The notes under the pieces are model-generated. The model saw nothing but the letters and a program-made list of their open reading frames with translations, did no database searches and was not told the DNA's origin. A stretch of DNA of 64,000 nt from Corynebacterium sp. J010B-136 (GTDB lineage Bacteria > Actinomycetota > Actinomycetes > Mycobacteriales > Mycobacteriaceae): NCBI RefSeq assembly GCF_002967075.1, contig NZ_PUGE01000002.1, forward strand, positions 1-64,000. The letters are read 5' to 3'. Shown here piece by piece: positions 45,018-53,947 of the stretch (position 1 is its first letter; each line of letters opens with the position of its first letter). Both the position numbers and the translations under genes were made by a program.

Positions 45018-45031
45018 TTGAAGCGTTTCAA
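45018..45031. promoter_or_regulatory. LacI-type operator 1 of the rhamnose cluster
   Basis: TTGAAGCGTTTCAA is a near-perfect palindrome centred on CG, as LacI-family sites are. It matches operator 2 at 12 of 14 positions and overlaps the possible -35 of the rhaM promoter. Confidence 0.75.
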
Positions 45032-45181
45032 TAGTTTGGGGGAAATTTCTCGAAAAATCCACGAATGTCAATCCTACGCCTGACGTGAATTTCTCTTCGG
45101 GCTCATGGCGGTTGGCGTCAAAATCTGGATTGCGTGCACATTTCGACCAATGGCCCATTTGAGTCAATTCTCGAAATCTGC

Positions 45182-45210
45182 TTGACGTGACGTGAAGCAC
45201 GCTCTATTGT
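45182..45210 (+). promoter_or_regulatory. Promoter of the rhaI operon
   Basis: TTGACG (45182-45187), a 17-bp spacer and TATTGT (45205-45210) make a good sigma-70-type promoter. The operator at 45214-45227 covers its expected transcription start, so repression by steric block is likely. Confidence 0.7.
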
Positions 45211-45213
45211 GTG

Positions 45214-45227
45214 TTGAAACGATTCAA
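45214..45227. promoter_or_regulatory. LacI-type operator 2 of the rhamnose cluster
   Basis: TTGAAACGATTCAA is a near-perfect palindrome with a CG centre, starting 4 bp after the -10 hexamer of the rhaI promoter. Confidence 0.78.
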
Positions 45228-45306
45228 AATGTGATTTTCGGTTCCCGAAGAACTCTTGAGCGTTTAGTTCAGATCTCGTGATTTCAATCAGAAAGGCAAC
45301 CATTTC

Positions 45307-46473
45307 ATGCCGACATTCAATGACATTTCCGAACAGCTGGCTGCGCAAGAAATCGAGCTTCCATCGTGGGCTTTTGGAAACTCTGGTACTCGATTCAAAG
45401 TCTTTTCAACCCCTGGTACGCCGCGGACAGTGGAGGAGAAGATTCAGGATGCTGCGATGGTTCACCGTTTGACTGGCCTCGCTCCTCGGGTTTCATTGCA
45501 CATCCCATGGGACCGGGTCGATGATTTCTCCAAGCTTCGAGATTTCGCTGAAGAGCATGGAGTGGGATTGGGAACAATCAATTCCAACACTTTCCAAGAT
45601 GAAGACTACAAGTTTGGTTCGCTGACGCATGCGGACGATAAGGTGCGCCAACAAGCGATTGATCACCACTTGGAATGCATTGAGGTCATGCATCAAACCG
45701 GTTCACAGGATCTGAAGATTTGGCTGGCCGATGGAACTAACTATGCGGGTCAGCAGGACATGCGGGGACGTCAAGACCGACTGGCGGACTCACTGTCGAA
45801 GATTTATGAGAATTTGGGTGATGACCAGCGAATGGTGCTGGAGTACAAATTCTTTGAACCAGCGTTCTATCACACTGATGTACCTGACTGGGGAACGTCC
45901 TATGCTCAGGTTGCAGCGTTGGGAGACAAGGCGAAGGTCTGTTTAGACACTGGGCACCACGCACCAGGTACCAATATCGAATTTATTGTTATGCAGCTAC
46001 TTCGTCTGAGCAAACTCGGATCTTTTGATTTCAACTCTCGTAACTATGCCGATGATGACCTTATCGTCGGCGCAGCTGACCCATTCCAACTCTTCCGCAT
46101 CTTGGTCGAAGTAATCCGTGGCGGTGGACTGGAGGCTGACACTGGTGTGACCTTCATGCTGGATCAGTGCCACAACATTGAGGAAAAGATTCCTGGACAA
46201 ATTCGCTCGGTGCTGAATGTTCAGGAAATGACAGCGCGCGCATTGCTGATTGACCGTGACGCGCTGGAAAAAGCACAGATAGCCGGGGACGTGCTTGGAG
46301 CAAATGACATTTTGATGGATGCCTTTTACACGGATGTGCGAGCTGACCTCGCAGCATGGCGTGAAAGCCGCAATCTTCCGGCTGATCCGATGGCAGCATT
46401 CCACGATTCCGGATATGCGGAACGAATTTCTAATGAGCGCGTTGGCGGAACCCAGGCTTCCTGGGCATCGTAG
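45307..46473 (+). CDS. rhaI: L-rhamnose isomerase (TIM-barrel type)
   Basis: The enzyme turns L-rhamnose into L-rhamnulose. The 388-residue protein matches the Pseudomonas-type RhaI/xylose-isomerase-like barrel: LHIPWDR (~73), KIWLADGTNY (~137), LEYKFFEPAFYHTD (~178), CLDTGHHAPGTN (~211, metal-site Asp and His), and FDFNSRNYADDDL (~240). It is not the E. coli RhaA type. It leads the rhaI-rhaD/adh-rhaB-lacI operon, 46 bp before the next start. Confidence 0.93.
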   Translation: MPTFNDISEQLAAQEIELPSWAFGNSGTRFKVFSTPGTPRTVEEKIQDAAMVHRLTGLAPRVSLHIPWDRVDDFSKLRDFAEEHGVGLGTINSNTFQDEDYKFGSLTHADDKVRQQAIDHHLECIEVMHQTGSQDLKIWLADGTNYAGQQDMRGRQDRLADSLSKIYENLGDDQRMVLEYKFFEPAFYHTDVPDWGTSYAQVAALGDKAKVCLDTGHHAPGTNIEFIVMQLLRLSKLGSFDFNSRNYADDDLIVGAADPFQLFRILVEVIRGGGLEADTGVTFMLDQCHNIEEKIPGQIRSVLNVQEMTARALLIDRDALEKAQIAGDVLGANDILMDAFYTDVRADLAAWRESRNLPADPMAAFHDSGYAERISNERVGGTQASWAS

Positions 46474-46519
46474 TGCGAAAAATTTCCTCGCAAAATTCTA
46501 AGAGAAAGTAGAAAAGTAC

Positions 46520-48565
46520 ATGGATACCAAGCACAACTCTGTAGTTACTGATTTGATTGCTCGTTCAAATCGGCTCGGTTCAGATCCAAAGAACACCAAT
46601 TATGCTGGTGGAAATACCTCTGCGAAGGGGAAAGAGAAAGATCCAGTTACTGGGGAGGCCATCGATCTTTTATGGGTCAAGGGTTCGGGCGGTGATCTGG
46701 GGACCCTGCGCGAGGATGGCTTAGCGGTACTAAGGCTCGATCGATTGCAAAAGCTTGTCGATGTCTACCCAGGTGAAGAACGCGAAGACGAAATGGTTGC
46801 CGCATTTGACCATTGTTTGTTTGGTAAAGGCCAGGCTGCTCCATCCATTGATACGGCAATGCACGGACTTGTAGATTCCGCACACGTAGACCATCTGCAT
46901 CCCGATTCGGGAATTGCTCTTGCAACTGCAGCCGATGGAGAAGATCTAACTGCAAAAATCTTTGGAGACAAGGTGGTGTGGATTCCTTGGCGCAGGCCCG
47001 GTTTCCAGCTTGGCCTCGATATCTCTGAAGTAAAAACGCAGAATCCGCAAGCCCTTGGTTGCATCCTGGGAGGACACGGAATTACCGCCTGGGGTGAGAC
47101 CTCGGATGAGGCGGAAAAGAACTCAAAGTACATCATTGATACTGCTGAGAAGTACATCGCGGAGAACTCAAAGACGGAAGCGTTTGGTGCTGCCATCGAA
47201 GGCTACGAAGCTTTGAATCCTAAGCAACGTCGTGAAAAAGCAGCTGCCCTTGCACCGTTGATTCGAGGTCTTGCATCCACGGACGCACCGCAGGTTGGAC
47301 ATTTCACGGATGATGAGCGAGTTCTAGAGTTCCTCCAAGGCAGTGAGCATCCTCGTCTTGCAGCGCTGGGCACTTCTTGCCCGGACCATTTCTTGCGTAC
47401 AAAGGTAAAACCATTGGTTTTGGACCTTCCTGCATCCACCTCAGTGGAAGAATGTGCCGACCGATTGAAATCGCTCCATGAGGAATACCGCAAGGACTAC
47501 CAAAGCTATTACGACCGTCACGCGGACGCAGAATCCCCAGCAATTCGCGGGGCTGACCCAGCAATTGTGCTGGTACCGGGCGTCGGAATGTTCTCCTACG
47601 GTAAGAATAAGCAGACCGCACGTGTCGCCGGAGAGTTCTATCTCAACGCTATCAACGTCATGCGTGGTGCTGAAGGGATTTCTACCTATAGCCCCATTGA
47701 GGAATCCGAAAAGTTCCGCATCGAGTACTGGGCTTTGGAAGAAGCCAAGCTTGCACGAATGCCAAAACCGAAGCCTTTGGCAACGAGGATTGCATTTGTG
47801 ACGGGCGGTGCATCGGGAATAGGTAAAGCGATCGCGCACCGGCTTGCCGATGAAGGCGCATGCGTTGTTATCGCAGATCTTGATGGACAAAAGGCGCGTG
47901 AAGCCGCTGCTGAGATCGGTAGCACCGATGTGGCGGTCGGGGTTGAGGCAAATGTTGCTGATGAAATGGCTGTTAAACAGGCAATACGCGCAGCCGTCTT
48001 AGCATTCGGTGGTGTTGACCTGATCGTCAACAATGCAGGGCTTTCCCTATCTAAACCACTGTTGGAAACAACTGTTGCAGACTGGGACTTGCAGCATGAT
48101 GTGATGGCTAAAGGCTCCTTTTTAGTGTCCAAGACTGCAGCATCTGTCTTGATTGATCAGGATATGGGCGGCGACATCGTTTACATCTCTTCGAAGAACT
48201 CGGTTTTTGCTGGACCGAACAATATTGCTTATTCGGCTACCAAGGCAGACCAGGCGCACCAAGTGCGGCTACTTGCTGCAGAACTGGGAGAACATCAGAT
48301 CCGAGTCAATGGAATCAACCCAGATGGTGTGGTTCGAGGGTCCGGAATCTTTGCGGGCGGATGGGGTGCTAAACGAGCTGCTGTATACGGTGTTCCCGAA
48401 GAAGAACTTGGCCAGTTCTATGCCCAGCGCACGATTCTCAAGCGTGAGGTATTGCCTGAAAATGTTGCGAATGCGGTTTTCGCGTTAACTGCAGGAGATC
48501 TGTCACATACCACTGGTCTGCATATTCCCGTTGATGCCGGCGTTGCTGCCGCATTCTTGCGATAA
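46520..48565 (+). CDS. Fused rhamnulose-1-phosphate aldolase / short-chain dehydrogenase
   Basis: The 681-residue protein joins a class-II aldolase/adducin-like domain (~1-400) with GGNTSAKG (~29), HVDHLHPDS (~117-125, zinc-type histidines) and LGGHGITAWG. An SDR domain follows (~420-681) with TGGASGIG (~429), NNAG (~503) and the catalytic YSATK (~573). The aldolase gives DHAP and L-lactaldehyde; the SDR probably oxidises or reduces the lactaldehyde. Such fusions (YuxG type) are known in rhamnose clusters. No separate aldehyde dehydrogenase is nearby. Confidence 0.9.
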   Translation: MDTKHNSVVTDLIARSNRLGSDPKNTNYAGGNTSAKGKEKDPVTGEAIDLLWVKGSGGDLGTLREDGLAVLRLDRLQKLVDVYPGEEREDEMVAAFDHCLFGKGQAAPSIDTAMHGLVDSAHVDHLHPDSGIALATAADGEDLTAKIFGDKVVWIPWRRPGFQLGLDISEVKTQNPQALGCILGGHGITAWGETSDEAEKNSKYIIDTAEKYIAENSKTEAFGAAIEGYEALNPKQRREKAAALAPLIRGLASTDAPQVGHFTDDERVLEFLQGSEHPRLAALGTSCPDHFLRTKVKPLVLDLPASTSVEECADRLKSLHEEYRKDYQSYYDRHADAESPAIRGADPAIVLVPGVGMFSYGKNKQTARVAGEFYLNAINVMRGAEGISTYSPIEESEKFRIEYWALEEAKLARMPKPKPLATRIAFVTGGASGIGKAIAHRLADEGACVVIADLDGQKAREAAAEIGSTDVAVGVEANVADEMAVKQAIRAAVLAFGGVDLIVNNAGLSLSKPLLETTVADWDLQHDVMAKGSFLVSKTAASVLIDQDMGGDIVYISSKNSVFAGPNNIAYSATKADQAHQVRLLAAELGEHQIRVNGINPDGVVRGSGIFAGGWGAKRAAVYGVPEEELGQFYAQRTILKREVLPENVANAVFALTAGDLSHTTGLHIPVDAGVAAAFLR

Positions 48566-48607
48566 GCACGTAGATAGAAAAATTATAGAAGGCTTTGAGG
48601 AGGAATT

Positions 48608-50092
48608 ATGTCGGCAATAGTCGCAGCCATCGATTTAGGTGCGACCAGCGGTCGTGTCATTCTTGGCGGACTTGAAAACGGGAAGTTGAGGATGAACCAT
48701 GTTGCTCGTTTCCCTAACCAACCCCTTCAAATACATGAAGGTGACCGGCAAGCACTGCACTGGAATATAGCTGAGCTGTTTCAACGCGCGAAGGAGGGAC
48801 TAATATCTGGCTTTTCACAAAACCAAGGCATTGCTTCAATTGGCGTTGATTCCTGGGCTGTTGACTATGCGCTACTTCGGAAGAGCCGGATGTTGGGGAT
48901 TCCTTATCACTATCGGGATGCGCGCTCCACAAATGCGGTTGGGATCGTCCATCGAGTGGTCTCTTCAGAGAAGTTGTATGAGCGCAATGGTCTGCAACAT
49001 CTGGACTTCAACACCTTGTTTCAACTGGTTGATGAACGCGATGAAGGAGTCCTAGATTTTGCCGAGCGCATCTTAATGATTCCCGACCTGTTTAACTATT
49101 GGCTTACCGGGAAGCAGGTTGCAGAATCCACCAATGCTTCCACGACGGGACTGCTTGATGCCCGAACTGGCACGTGGGATACAGAATTGATGGAACTACT
49201 TGATATTCCTTCCAACCTTTTTCCTCCAGTGGTTGAATCCGGTCACCTTGTTGGAAATCTTATTCCCGAAGTTGCCACCGAGTTAGGGGCCTCCCCGAAT
49301 ATCCCCGTGATCTCAGTTGGTTCACACGACACTGCATCAGCGGTAGTCGCGATGCCTGCAACTGATAGCGGGGCAGCGTTTATCTCATCCGGAACTTGGT
49401 CGTTGGTAGGAATTGAATTGGACTCACCAGTTTTGAGCAGGGCAAGCTACGAAGCCAACTTTACCAATGAGCGCGGCGTCGATGGCACGACACGGTTTCT
49501 GAAGAATGTCTCCGGCATGTGGTTGCTATCGGAGTCCATGCGTACCTGGAAAGAATCCGGCGAGGCTGGTCTAGAAAAGCTCTTGAGAGCGTCAGCAGCA
49601 ATGGACACAGACATTGCGATCTTTGACGTTATGGATCCGCGTTTTGCCGAACCTGGTGATATTCCAACTCGAATCTGCAAATGGTTCGAAGAACGAGGCT
49701 TGAGACCGCCGTCGTCGCGTCCTGAGCTAGTGCGTTCTATTTTGGAGTCACTTGCAGAAGCTTATAAGAATGCGCTTGAGCAAGCTGAGAGTCTAACGGG
49801 TGTAGAAGTCCGAACTATCCATATTGTTGGTGGCGGCTCGCAGAATGAACTGCTGTGCCAGCTCACAGCTAACCGCACAGGCAAGACTGTATTCGCCGGG
49901 CCGGTAGAAGCTACCGCAATGGGCAACATGCTGGTTCAACTCCGTGCTGTCGGGGAGATTTTAGGCGGACTCGATGAAATGCGCACGGTCGTATCCAATA
50001 CGGTAAAACCCAAAAAATACGTACCACAACCAGCCCACAAAAGTACCCTATTGCATAGCACTGCAAAAGAGCCGCAATCGAGGGCTTCTTAG
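48608..50092 (+). CDS. rhaB: L-rhamnulokinase
   Basis: RhaB phosphorylates rhamnulose at position 1 with ATP. The 494-residue FGGY-family kinase has AIDLGATSGRVILGGL (~8-23), VDSWAVDYALL (~80), GSHDTASAVVA (~238), SSGTWSLVGIE (~258) and HIVGGGSQNELLCQLTANRTG (~400-420). GAGGAGG lies 6 bp before the ATG. It follows the fused aldolase gene by 42 bp and precedes the regulator by 28 bp. Confidence 0.95.
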   Translation: MSAIVAAIDLGATSGRVILGGLENGKLRMNHVARFPNQPLQIHEGDRQALHWNIAELFQRAKEGLISGFSQNQGIASIGVDSWAVDYALLRKSRMLGIPYHYRDARSTNAVGIVHRVVSSEKLYERNGLQHLDFNTLFQLVDERDEGVLDFAERILMIPDLFNYWLTGKQVAESTNASTTGLLDARTGTWDTELMELLDIPSNLFPPVVESGHLVGNLIPEVATELGASPNIPVISVGSHDTASAVVAMPATDSGAAFISSGTWSLVGIELDSPVLSRASYEANFTNERGVDGTTRFLKNVSGMWLLSESMRTWKESGEAGLEKLLRASAAMDTDIAIFDVMDPRFAEPGDIPTRICKWFEERGLRPPSSRPELVRSILESLAEAYKNALEQAESLTGVEVRTIHIVGGGSQNELLCQLTANRTGKTVFAGPVEATAMGNMLVQLRAVGEILGGLDEMRTVVSNTVKPKKYVPQPAHKSTLLHSTAKEPQSRAS

Positions 50093-50120
50093 CTGACATC
50101 GCAGTAACTGGTTCGATAAG

Positions 50121-51200
50121 ATGAAAACTCATTGTTCAGGAGGAAGATCGGAGAATACAGCATTGAGCCCGCAGAAACCTCCCGTCAGTATCAAGAGTGT
50201 TGCAGCAAAGGCTTCCGTATCCATCGGCACGGTTTCTAATGTTCTTAATCGCCCCGAGGTTGTATCCGAAGACAAGCGACTACGGGTTATAGAAGCTATT
50301 GAAGAGTTGGGCTATGTCCGTAATGACGTAGCTCGCCAGCTCAAAGCGGGATTGTCACGAACAGTCGGACTTATTGTCCGTGATACCTCTAACCCGTATT
50401 ACAACGAGATAGCTCTTGGAGCTGAGACCATTGCCGAAACAATTGGGCAAGCTGTCATCATCGGTAATGCGGCTGAATCTGCCGCTAGAGAAGATGTTTA
50501 TTTGGAGCTCTTTGAGGAACAGCGAGTCCGCGGAGTTCTCATAACTCCGCAGACTGAGGAGCGGGCGAAGCTGGAGAAATTACGCGAGCGTGGAACGCCT
50601 GTTGTTTTGATCGATGAGCACGCGCCTGCAGCGAAGTTTTGTTCGCTGGCTGTTGATGATCTCGAAGGCGGGCACATTGCGGTGGATCATTTGCTGTCGG
50701 ATGGTTCACGAAAAATCGCGTTTGTTGGCGGTCCGATGCGTCTTCACCAGATTACGGACCGTCTTAACGGCGCCCAGCGTGCAGTTGATGCCGTCGAGAG
50801 TGCAACTCTGATGGTCTTTGATACAGAAACTCTGTCCATCTTGGAGGGCAGAAGAATCGGTGAAGAAATTGTTGCGATGCCAAGGCAACAACGGCCGGAA
50901 GCTGTATTCGCAGCCAATGACCTTCTCGCTATCGGCGTGCTGCAAGCGTTCGCTTTCAACCATCAAATAAATGTGCCTGAAGATATTACGTTGATTGGTT
51001 ACGACGATATTCCGTTTGTTTCATCAGCTATTGTGCAGATTTCTTCAATCAGGCAGCCCTCGCGCATGCTCGGGGAAACAGCGCTAGAGCTCTTAGAAGA
51101 TGAGATCTCCAATGAGAAGCACCTTCACCGGCATGTCAGTTTTCAACCAGAAATTGTGATTCGCGAATCTACTAAACGCTCGCGCCGGGAAGAAATTTAG
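50121..51200 (+). CDS. LacI-family regulator of the rhamnose cluster
   Basis: The helix-turn-helix VSIKSVAAKASVSIGTVSNVLNRPEVVSEDKR lies at ~22-53 of the long form, followed by a periplasmic-binding-protein-like effector domain (NPYYNEIALGAE...FAANDLLAIGVLQAF...IGYDDIPF). It is the last gene of the rhaI operon, so it probably controls the two TTGAANCGNTTCAA operators upstream and is itself within that operon. The ATG at 50121 has no Shine-Dalgarno; an in-frame TTG at 50163 has GGAG 8-9 bp away and would give the usual LacI N-terminus, so it may be the true start. Confidence 0.88.
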   Translation: MKTHCSGGRSENTALSPQKPPVSIKSVAAKASVSIGTVSNVLNRPEVVSEDKRLRVIEAIEELGYVRNDVARQLKAGLSRTVGLIVRDTSNPYYNEIALGAETIAETIGQAVIIGNAAESAAREDVYLELFEEQRVRGVLITPQTEERAKLEKLRERGTPVVLIDEHAPAAKFCSLAVDDLEGGHIAVDHLLSDGSRKIAFVGGPMRLHQITDRLNGAQRAVDAVESATLMVFDTETLSILEGRRIGEEIVAMPRQQRPEAVFAANDLLAIGVLQAFAFNHQINVPEDITLIGYDDIPFVSSAIVQISSIRQPSRMLGETALELLEDEISNEKHLHRHVSFQPEIVIRESTKRSRREEI

Positions 51201-51224
51201 CGCAGGGGAAACATCGGCAAGCAA

Positions 51225-51719
51225 CTAGCGATGACTGAGGTGCCCCGGATGCGCCTGTAGCTCTCGATCGTCGCCGAATGTGGCGCTGACCGTGCCCTCA
51301 AATGTGCATGTGTGGGCGCCGAAGGCGAACGCGGCAAGCTTCATGTGTGCTGGTAGATGCTGCACTTGGCCAAGTACTTCGAGTGCTTCAGTATCGGTGG
51401 AGTCCTCGTTGCCTGTGGTTGGCCAGGGGGCGTCGTTGTCATCGATACGCTGCGGGGCAGAGATATCTAGCAGTGCTTGTTCCAACTCATCCCAGTTGTG
51501 GTGACGGGCGCGGGGGCTTACTGCTTGGATGAGCTCGTCGAAGGTTTGTGCCGGGGTGCTTGCGCCAGTGGGTTTCTTCACCATCCAGCCTCGTGGAATC
51601 TCAGAGACCTTGATGGATGAGACCAACTCGTTGAGACACCGCGCAATATCGCGGCGACGCAACGGTCCGGCAACTATCGGGCCAGCCCAGTCGGGTTTAA
51701 TTCCGCAGGCACCACACAT
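51225..51719 (-). CDS. Hypothetical protein with N-terminal MCGACG motif
   Basis: The 164-residue protein starts MCGACGIKPDWAGPIVAGPLRRR and has no membrane segment or signal peptide. CxxC right at the N-terminus could bind metal or be redox-active. The rest, including a Thr/Asp/Glu-rich stretch at ~92-110, is not recognised. AGGAGG lies 8 bp before the ATG. It starts 45 bp after the hydrolase gene at 51765 ends, so it could be the last gene of that transcript. It converges on the rhamnose regulator. Confidence 0.6.
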   Translation of the reverse strand: MCGACGIKPDWAGPIVAGPLRRRDIARCLNELVSSIKVSEIPRGWMVKKPTGASTPAQTFDELIQAVSPRARHHNWDELEQALLDISAPQRIDDNDAPWPTTGNEDSTDTEALEVLGQVQHLPAHMKLAAFAFGAHTCTFEGTVSATFGDDRELQAHPGHLSHR

Positions 51720-51764
51720 GACACAAACCTCCTAATGCGCTTCTTACTTCCTTATTCTTTCTTT

Positions 51765-52649
51765 CTACTTCTTGTCGCGAGGATTCGCCGCAAGGAAGTC
51801 ATCTGCAATCTGGTTGAAAGTTGCAAACTCCACGCCATCGTGGGACTTGAAATGCTCAATGAGACGCTCAAGCATGAGAAGAACCTGCGGGCGACCGGAA
51901 ACGTCTGGGTGCAAGGTGATTGGGAAGATCGCGTTGTCATACTCGCGGTATACCCAGTCAAACTGGTCGCGCCAGAGATCTTCAATATCGCGTGGGCTGA
52001 CAAAGCCGTGGCTGTTAGGAGAAGACTTGATGAACATCATTGGTGGAAGGTCGTCCAGGTACCAGCTGGCAGGAATCTCCACCAGGTCGGTTTCTTCACC
52101 GCGAACAAGTGGCTTCATCCACTCGGATGCCGGCTTGTCGTAGTCAATCTTGGTCCAAGAGTCTCCAACGCGAACGTAGTATGGCTCGTGGTCGCGGTGC
52201 ATCAACGAGTGGTCGTACTTGATGCCGCGCTCAATGAGCAGCTCGTTGGTGACGTGGGAGAACTCCCACCACGGCGCAACATAACCAGTTGGGCGGGAAC
52301 CTGTGCGGTTGGTGATCAAGTCAATGCAGTAGTCAAGGATGTCTGCCTCTTGCTCGCGAGTCATTGCCAGTGGGTTTTCATGCGAGTACCCGTGCACGCC
52401 AATTTCAAATCCCTCATTGACCGTGAGGTCAAACTGCTCGGGGAAAGTCTCAATGGAATGTCCTGGCCAGAAGAACGTTGCTGGAAGGTCATACTTCTTC
52501 ATCAGCTTGACCAAGCGTGGGATTCCTACTTCACCAGCGAAGACACCGCGAGAGATGTCACCAGGGGAGTCCTCACCGCCATAGGATCCCAACCAGCCGC
52601 CGACTGCGTCGACATCGATGCCGAACGCGATAGTAATTTTCTTGCTCAT
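51765..52649 (-). CDS. Cytoplasmic polysaccharide-deacetylase-family hydrolase (cyclic-imidase/PgdA-like)
   Basis: The 294-residue protein lacks a signal peptide. It has the NodB-homology layout: [11 protein letters not shown] (~9-19, metal/base Asp), [40 protein letters not shown] (~60-71), [12 protein letters not shown] (~82-93, zinc His pair) and a late [12 protein letters not shown] (~245). This subgroup contains H. pylori PgdA and bacterial cyclic-imide hydrolases, which are amidohydrolases and not wall enzymes. It sits 33 bp after an asparaginase-family gene, so stepwise hydrolysis of an imide or amide is a reasonable inference. Confidence 0.8.
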   Translation of the reverse strand: MSKKITIAFGIDVDAVGGWLGSYGGEDSPGDISRGVFAGEVGIPRLVKLMKKYDLPATFFWPGHSIETFPEQFDLTVNEGFEIGVHGYSHENPLAMTREQEADILDYCIDLITNRTGSRPTGYVAPWWEFSHVTNELLIERGIKYDHSLMHRDHEPYYVRVGDSWTKIDYDKPASEWMKPLVRGEETDLVEIPASWYLDDLPPMMFIKSSPNSHGFVSPRDIEDLWRDQFDWVYREYDNAIFPITLHPDVSGRPQVLLMLERLIEHFKSHDGVEFATFNQIADDFLAANPRDKK

Positions 52650-52682
52650 GATCTTAGACCTTTCAAATGGATGTGAAGAGAA

Positions 52683-53696
52683 TTAAATGTGTTCAGCTAA
52701 GGCATCGGATGAAATGACTTGCTGCTGAGATAACAACAATGCAAGAAGGATTCTTGCTTGAGACCATGGGAGATCTCCCATGAAGAGCGCACCAGCTTGC
52801 AGAAAATCTGAAGCACCACCGTTTCCATACAGGGGAAGTACCGATCCGTGTGGAACGCGAGTGGATAACCCAACGGTAATGCCGGATTCGATTGTCTCGG
52901 AAGCCCACTCCAACAGTGCGTGGTTTCCATTTCCTGCACCGGTACCCACAAGAACTAGCCCTGCGGCTCCGGCATCCGCATATGCTTGCGCTGCTGTAGC
53001 GTCAGCGCCCGGGTGGGTGACAACAACATCAACGCGAGTGGAATCAAACCTTTCATCAGGAAGGTTGAGAGCTCGTGCCCGGCGTGGGCAAGCATGATAA
53101 TGAACCTGCTTATCCGCCTGGGTGGAGCTTTCGCCGATTTTACTGGCACTGGATGGAATATCGGCCACGTAGCCACAAGCACCGACTCCACCAAATGGTG
53201 ATGGGTTAGTGGTGTGTAGCTTCGTGGTTCCTCGTGCAGGATGGATAGCTCCTGCGAAGACAATGAGTACTCCGCGTTCTTGAGACTTTGAAGAGCCTGC
53301 CACCGCAATGGCATCCTGAAGGTTTAGCTCGCCGTCATGGCCAATGCTGTCCGGAGTGCGCTGAGCGCCTGTGACAACCACTGGCTTTGAACTGGAATGA
53401 ACCAGATCAAGAAGATAGGCGGTTTCTTCTAAAGTATCGGTCCCGTGAGTAAGCACCACACCATCGCAGTTGTCGTCCTTGAGGACATCTGCCACAGACT
53501 CCGCGATAATGCGAAGATCCTTGTGGTTCAGCAGATATGAACCCGTAGTGAGAATATCTTTGCCGGTTACCTCATGTGTGCCAGTATCGACGCTTTGAAG
53601 CAATGCCTCAATTGATTCGGTGGCAGTAGCTCCGGGTGTGGAGCTCCTAGTGGACGCGATGGTTCCACCGGTCGCAAGAACTGTAATGCGTGCCAT
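52683..53696 (-). CDS. L-asparaginase-family amidohydrolase
   Basis: The 337-residue protein (ATG at 53696, MARITVLATGGTIAST) shows the type I/II asparaginase motifs: TGGTIAST with the nucleophile Thr (~9-16), VLTHGTDTLEETAYLLDL (~83-100) and VVTGAQRTPDSIGHDGELNLQDA. No signal peptide is present, so it acts in the cytoplasm. AAGGAGA precedes the start by 12 bp; a longer frame opens at 53735. The context (a cyclic-imidase-type hydrolase 33 bp on, and a LacI operator in its promoter) suggests it may act on a half-amide other than asparagine. Confidence 0.85.
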   Translation of the reverse strand: MARITVLATGGTIASTRSSTPGATATESIEALLQSVDTGTHEVTGKDILTTGSYLLNHKDLRIIAESVADVLKDDNCDGVVLTHGTDTLEETAYLLDLVHSSSKPVVVTGAQRTPDSIGHDGELNLQDAIAVAGSSKSQERGVLIVFAGAIHPARGTTKLHTTNPSPFGGVGACGYVADIPSSASKIGESSTQADKQVHYHACPRRARALNLPDERFDSTRVDVVVTHPGADATAAQAYADAGAAGLVLVGTGAGNGNHALLEWASETIESGITVGLSTRVPHGSVLPLYGNGGASDFLQAGALFMGDLPWSQARILLALLLSQQQVISSDALAEHI

Positions 53697-53776
53697 GTTG
53701 AGTGTTGCTCTCCTTTTAGTCGCGACCGCGCTCACTGTAGTTCACTGGATGTGCATTAGTTCACGCGGTATTTGCC

Positions 53777-53805
53777 ATAATGATTCACACAATCGTTTGT
53801 GTCAA
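53777..53805 (-). promoter_or_regulatory. Promoter of the asparaginase-hydrolase operon
   Basis: On the minus strand TTGACA (53805-53800), a 17-bp spacer and CATTAT (53782-53777) form a strong promoter. The LacI-type operator at 53787-53802 fills the spacer and overlaps the -35. Confidence 0.75.
53787..53802. promoter_or_regulatory. LacI-type operator A (asparaginase side)
   Basis: ACACAATCGTTTGTGT is a near-perfect 16-bp palindrome with CG centre. A second copy of the same pattern lies at 55128-55143, so one regulator probably serves both arms of the module. Confidence 0.75.
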
Positions 53806-53947
53806 GCAATTTGAGTTAGGGTAAATGAAACTCGCAGTAAAAGGGCAATGGCTTGCCCCGCGGTGGGGGTGGTTTTCTACTTAGTGTCGGTAGACGATGT
53901 CGCGTTAAGGTCTTTGTTGGGTAATTCGCGAAGGGATGGAGAAAAAC

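Larger units (their letters stand above)
44810..45306. other. 497-bp divergent promoter region of the rhamnose cluster
   Basis: It holds two LacI-type operators (45018-45031 and 45214-45227), a clear promoter for rhaI (45182-45210), a weaker possible promoter for rhaM (TTGAAA overlapping operator 1, then TAGCAT 16 bp later on the minus strand), and a near-match to a GlxR/CRP site at 44975-44990. No gene is visible. Confidence 0.7.

Noticed and set aside
42844..49064. AmtR binding boxes (CTAT-N6-ATAG type) near the amidohydrolase and rhamnose genes
   Set aside because: I scanned the intergenic regions because an asparaginase could be under nitrogen control, but found no match good enough to report.
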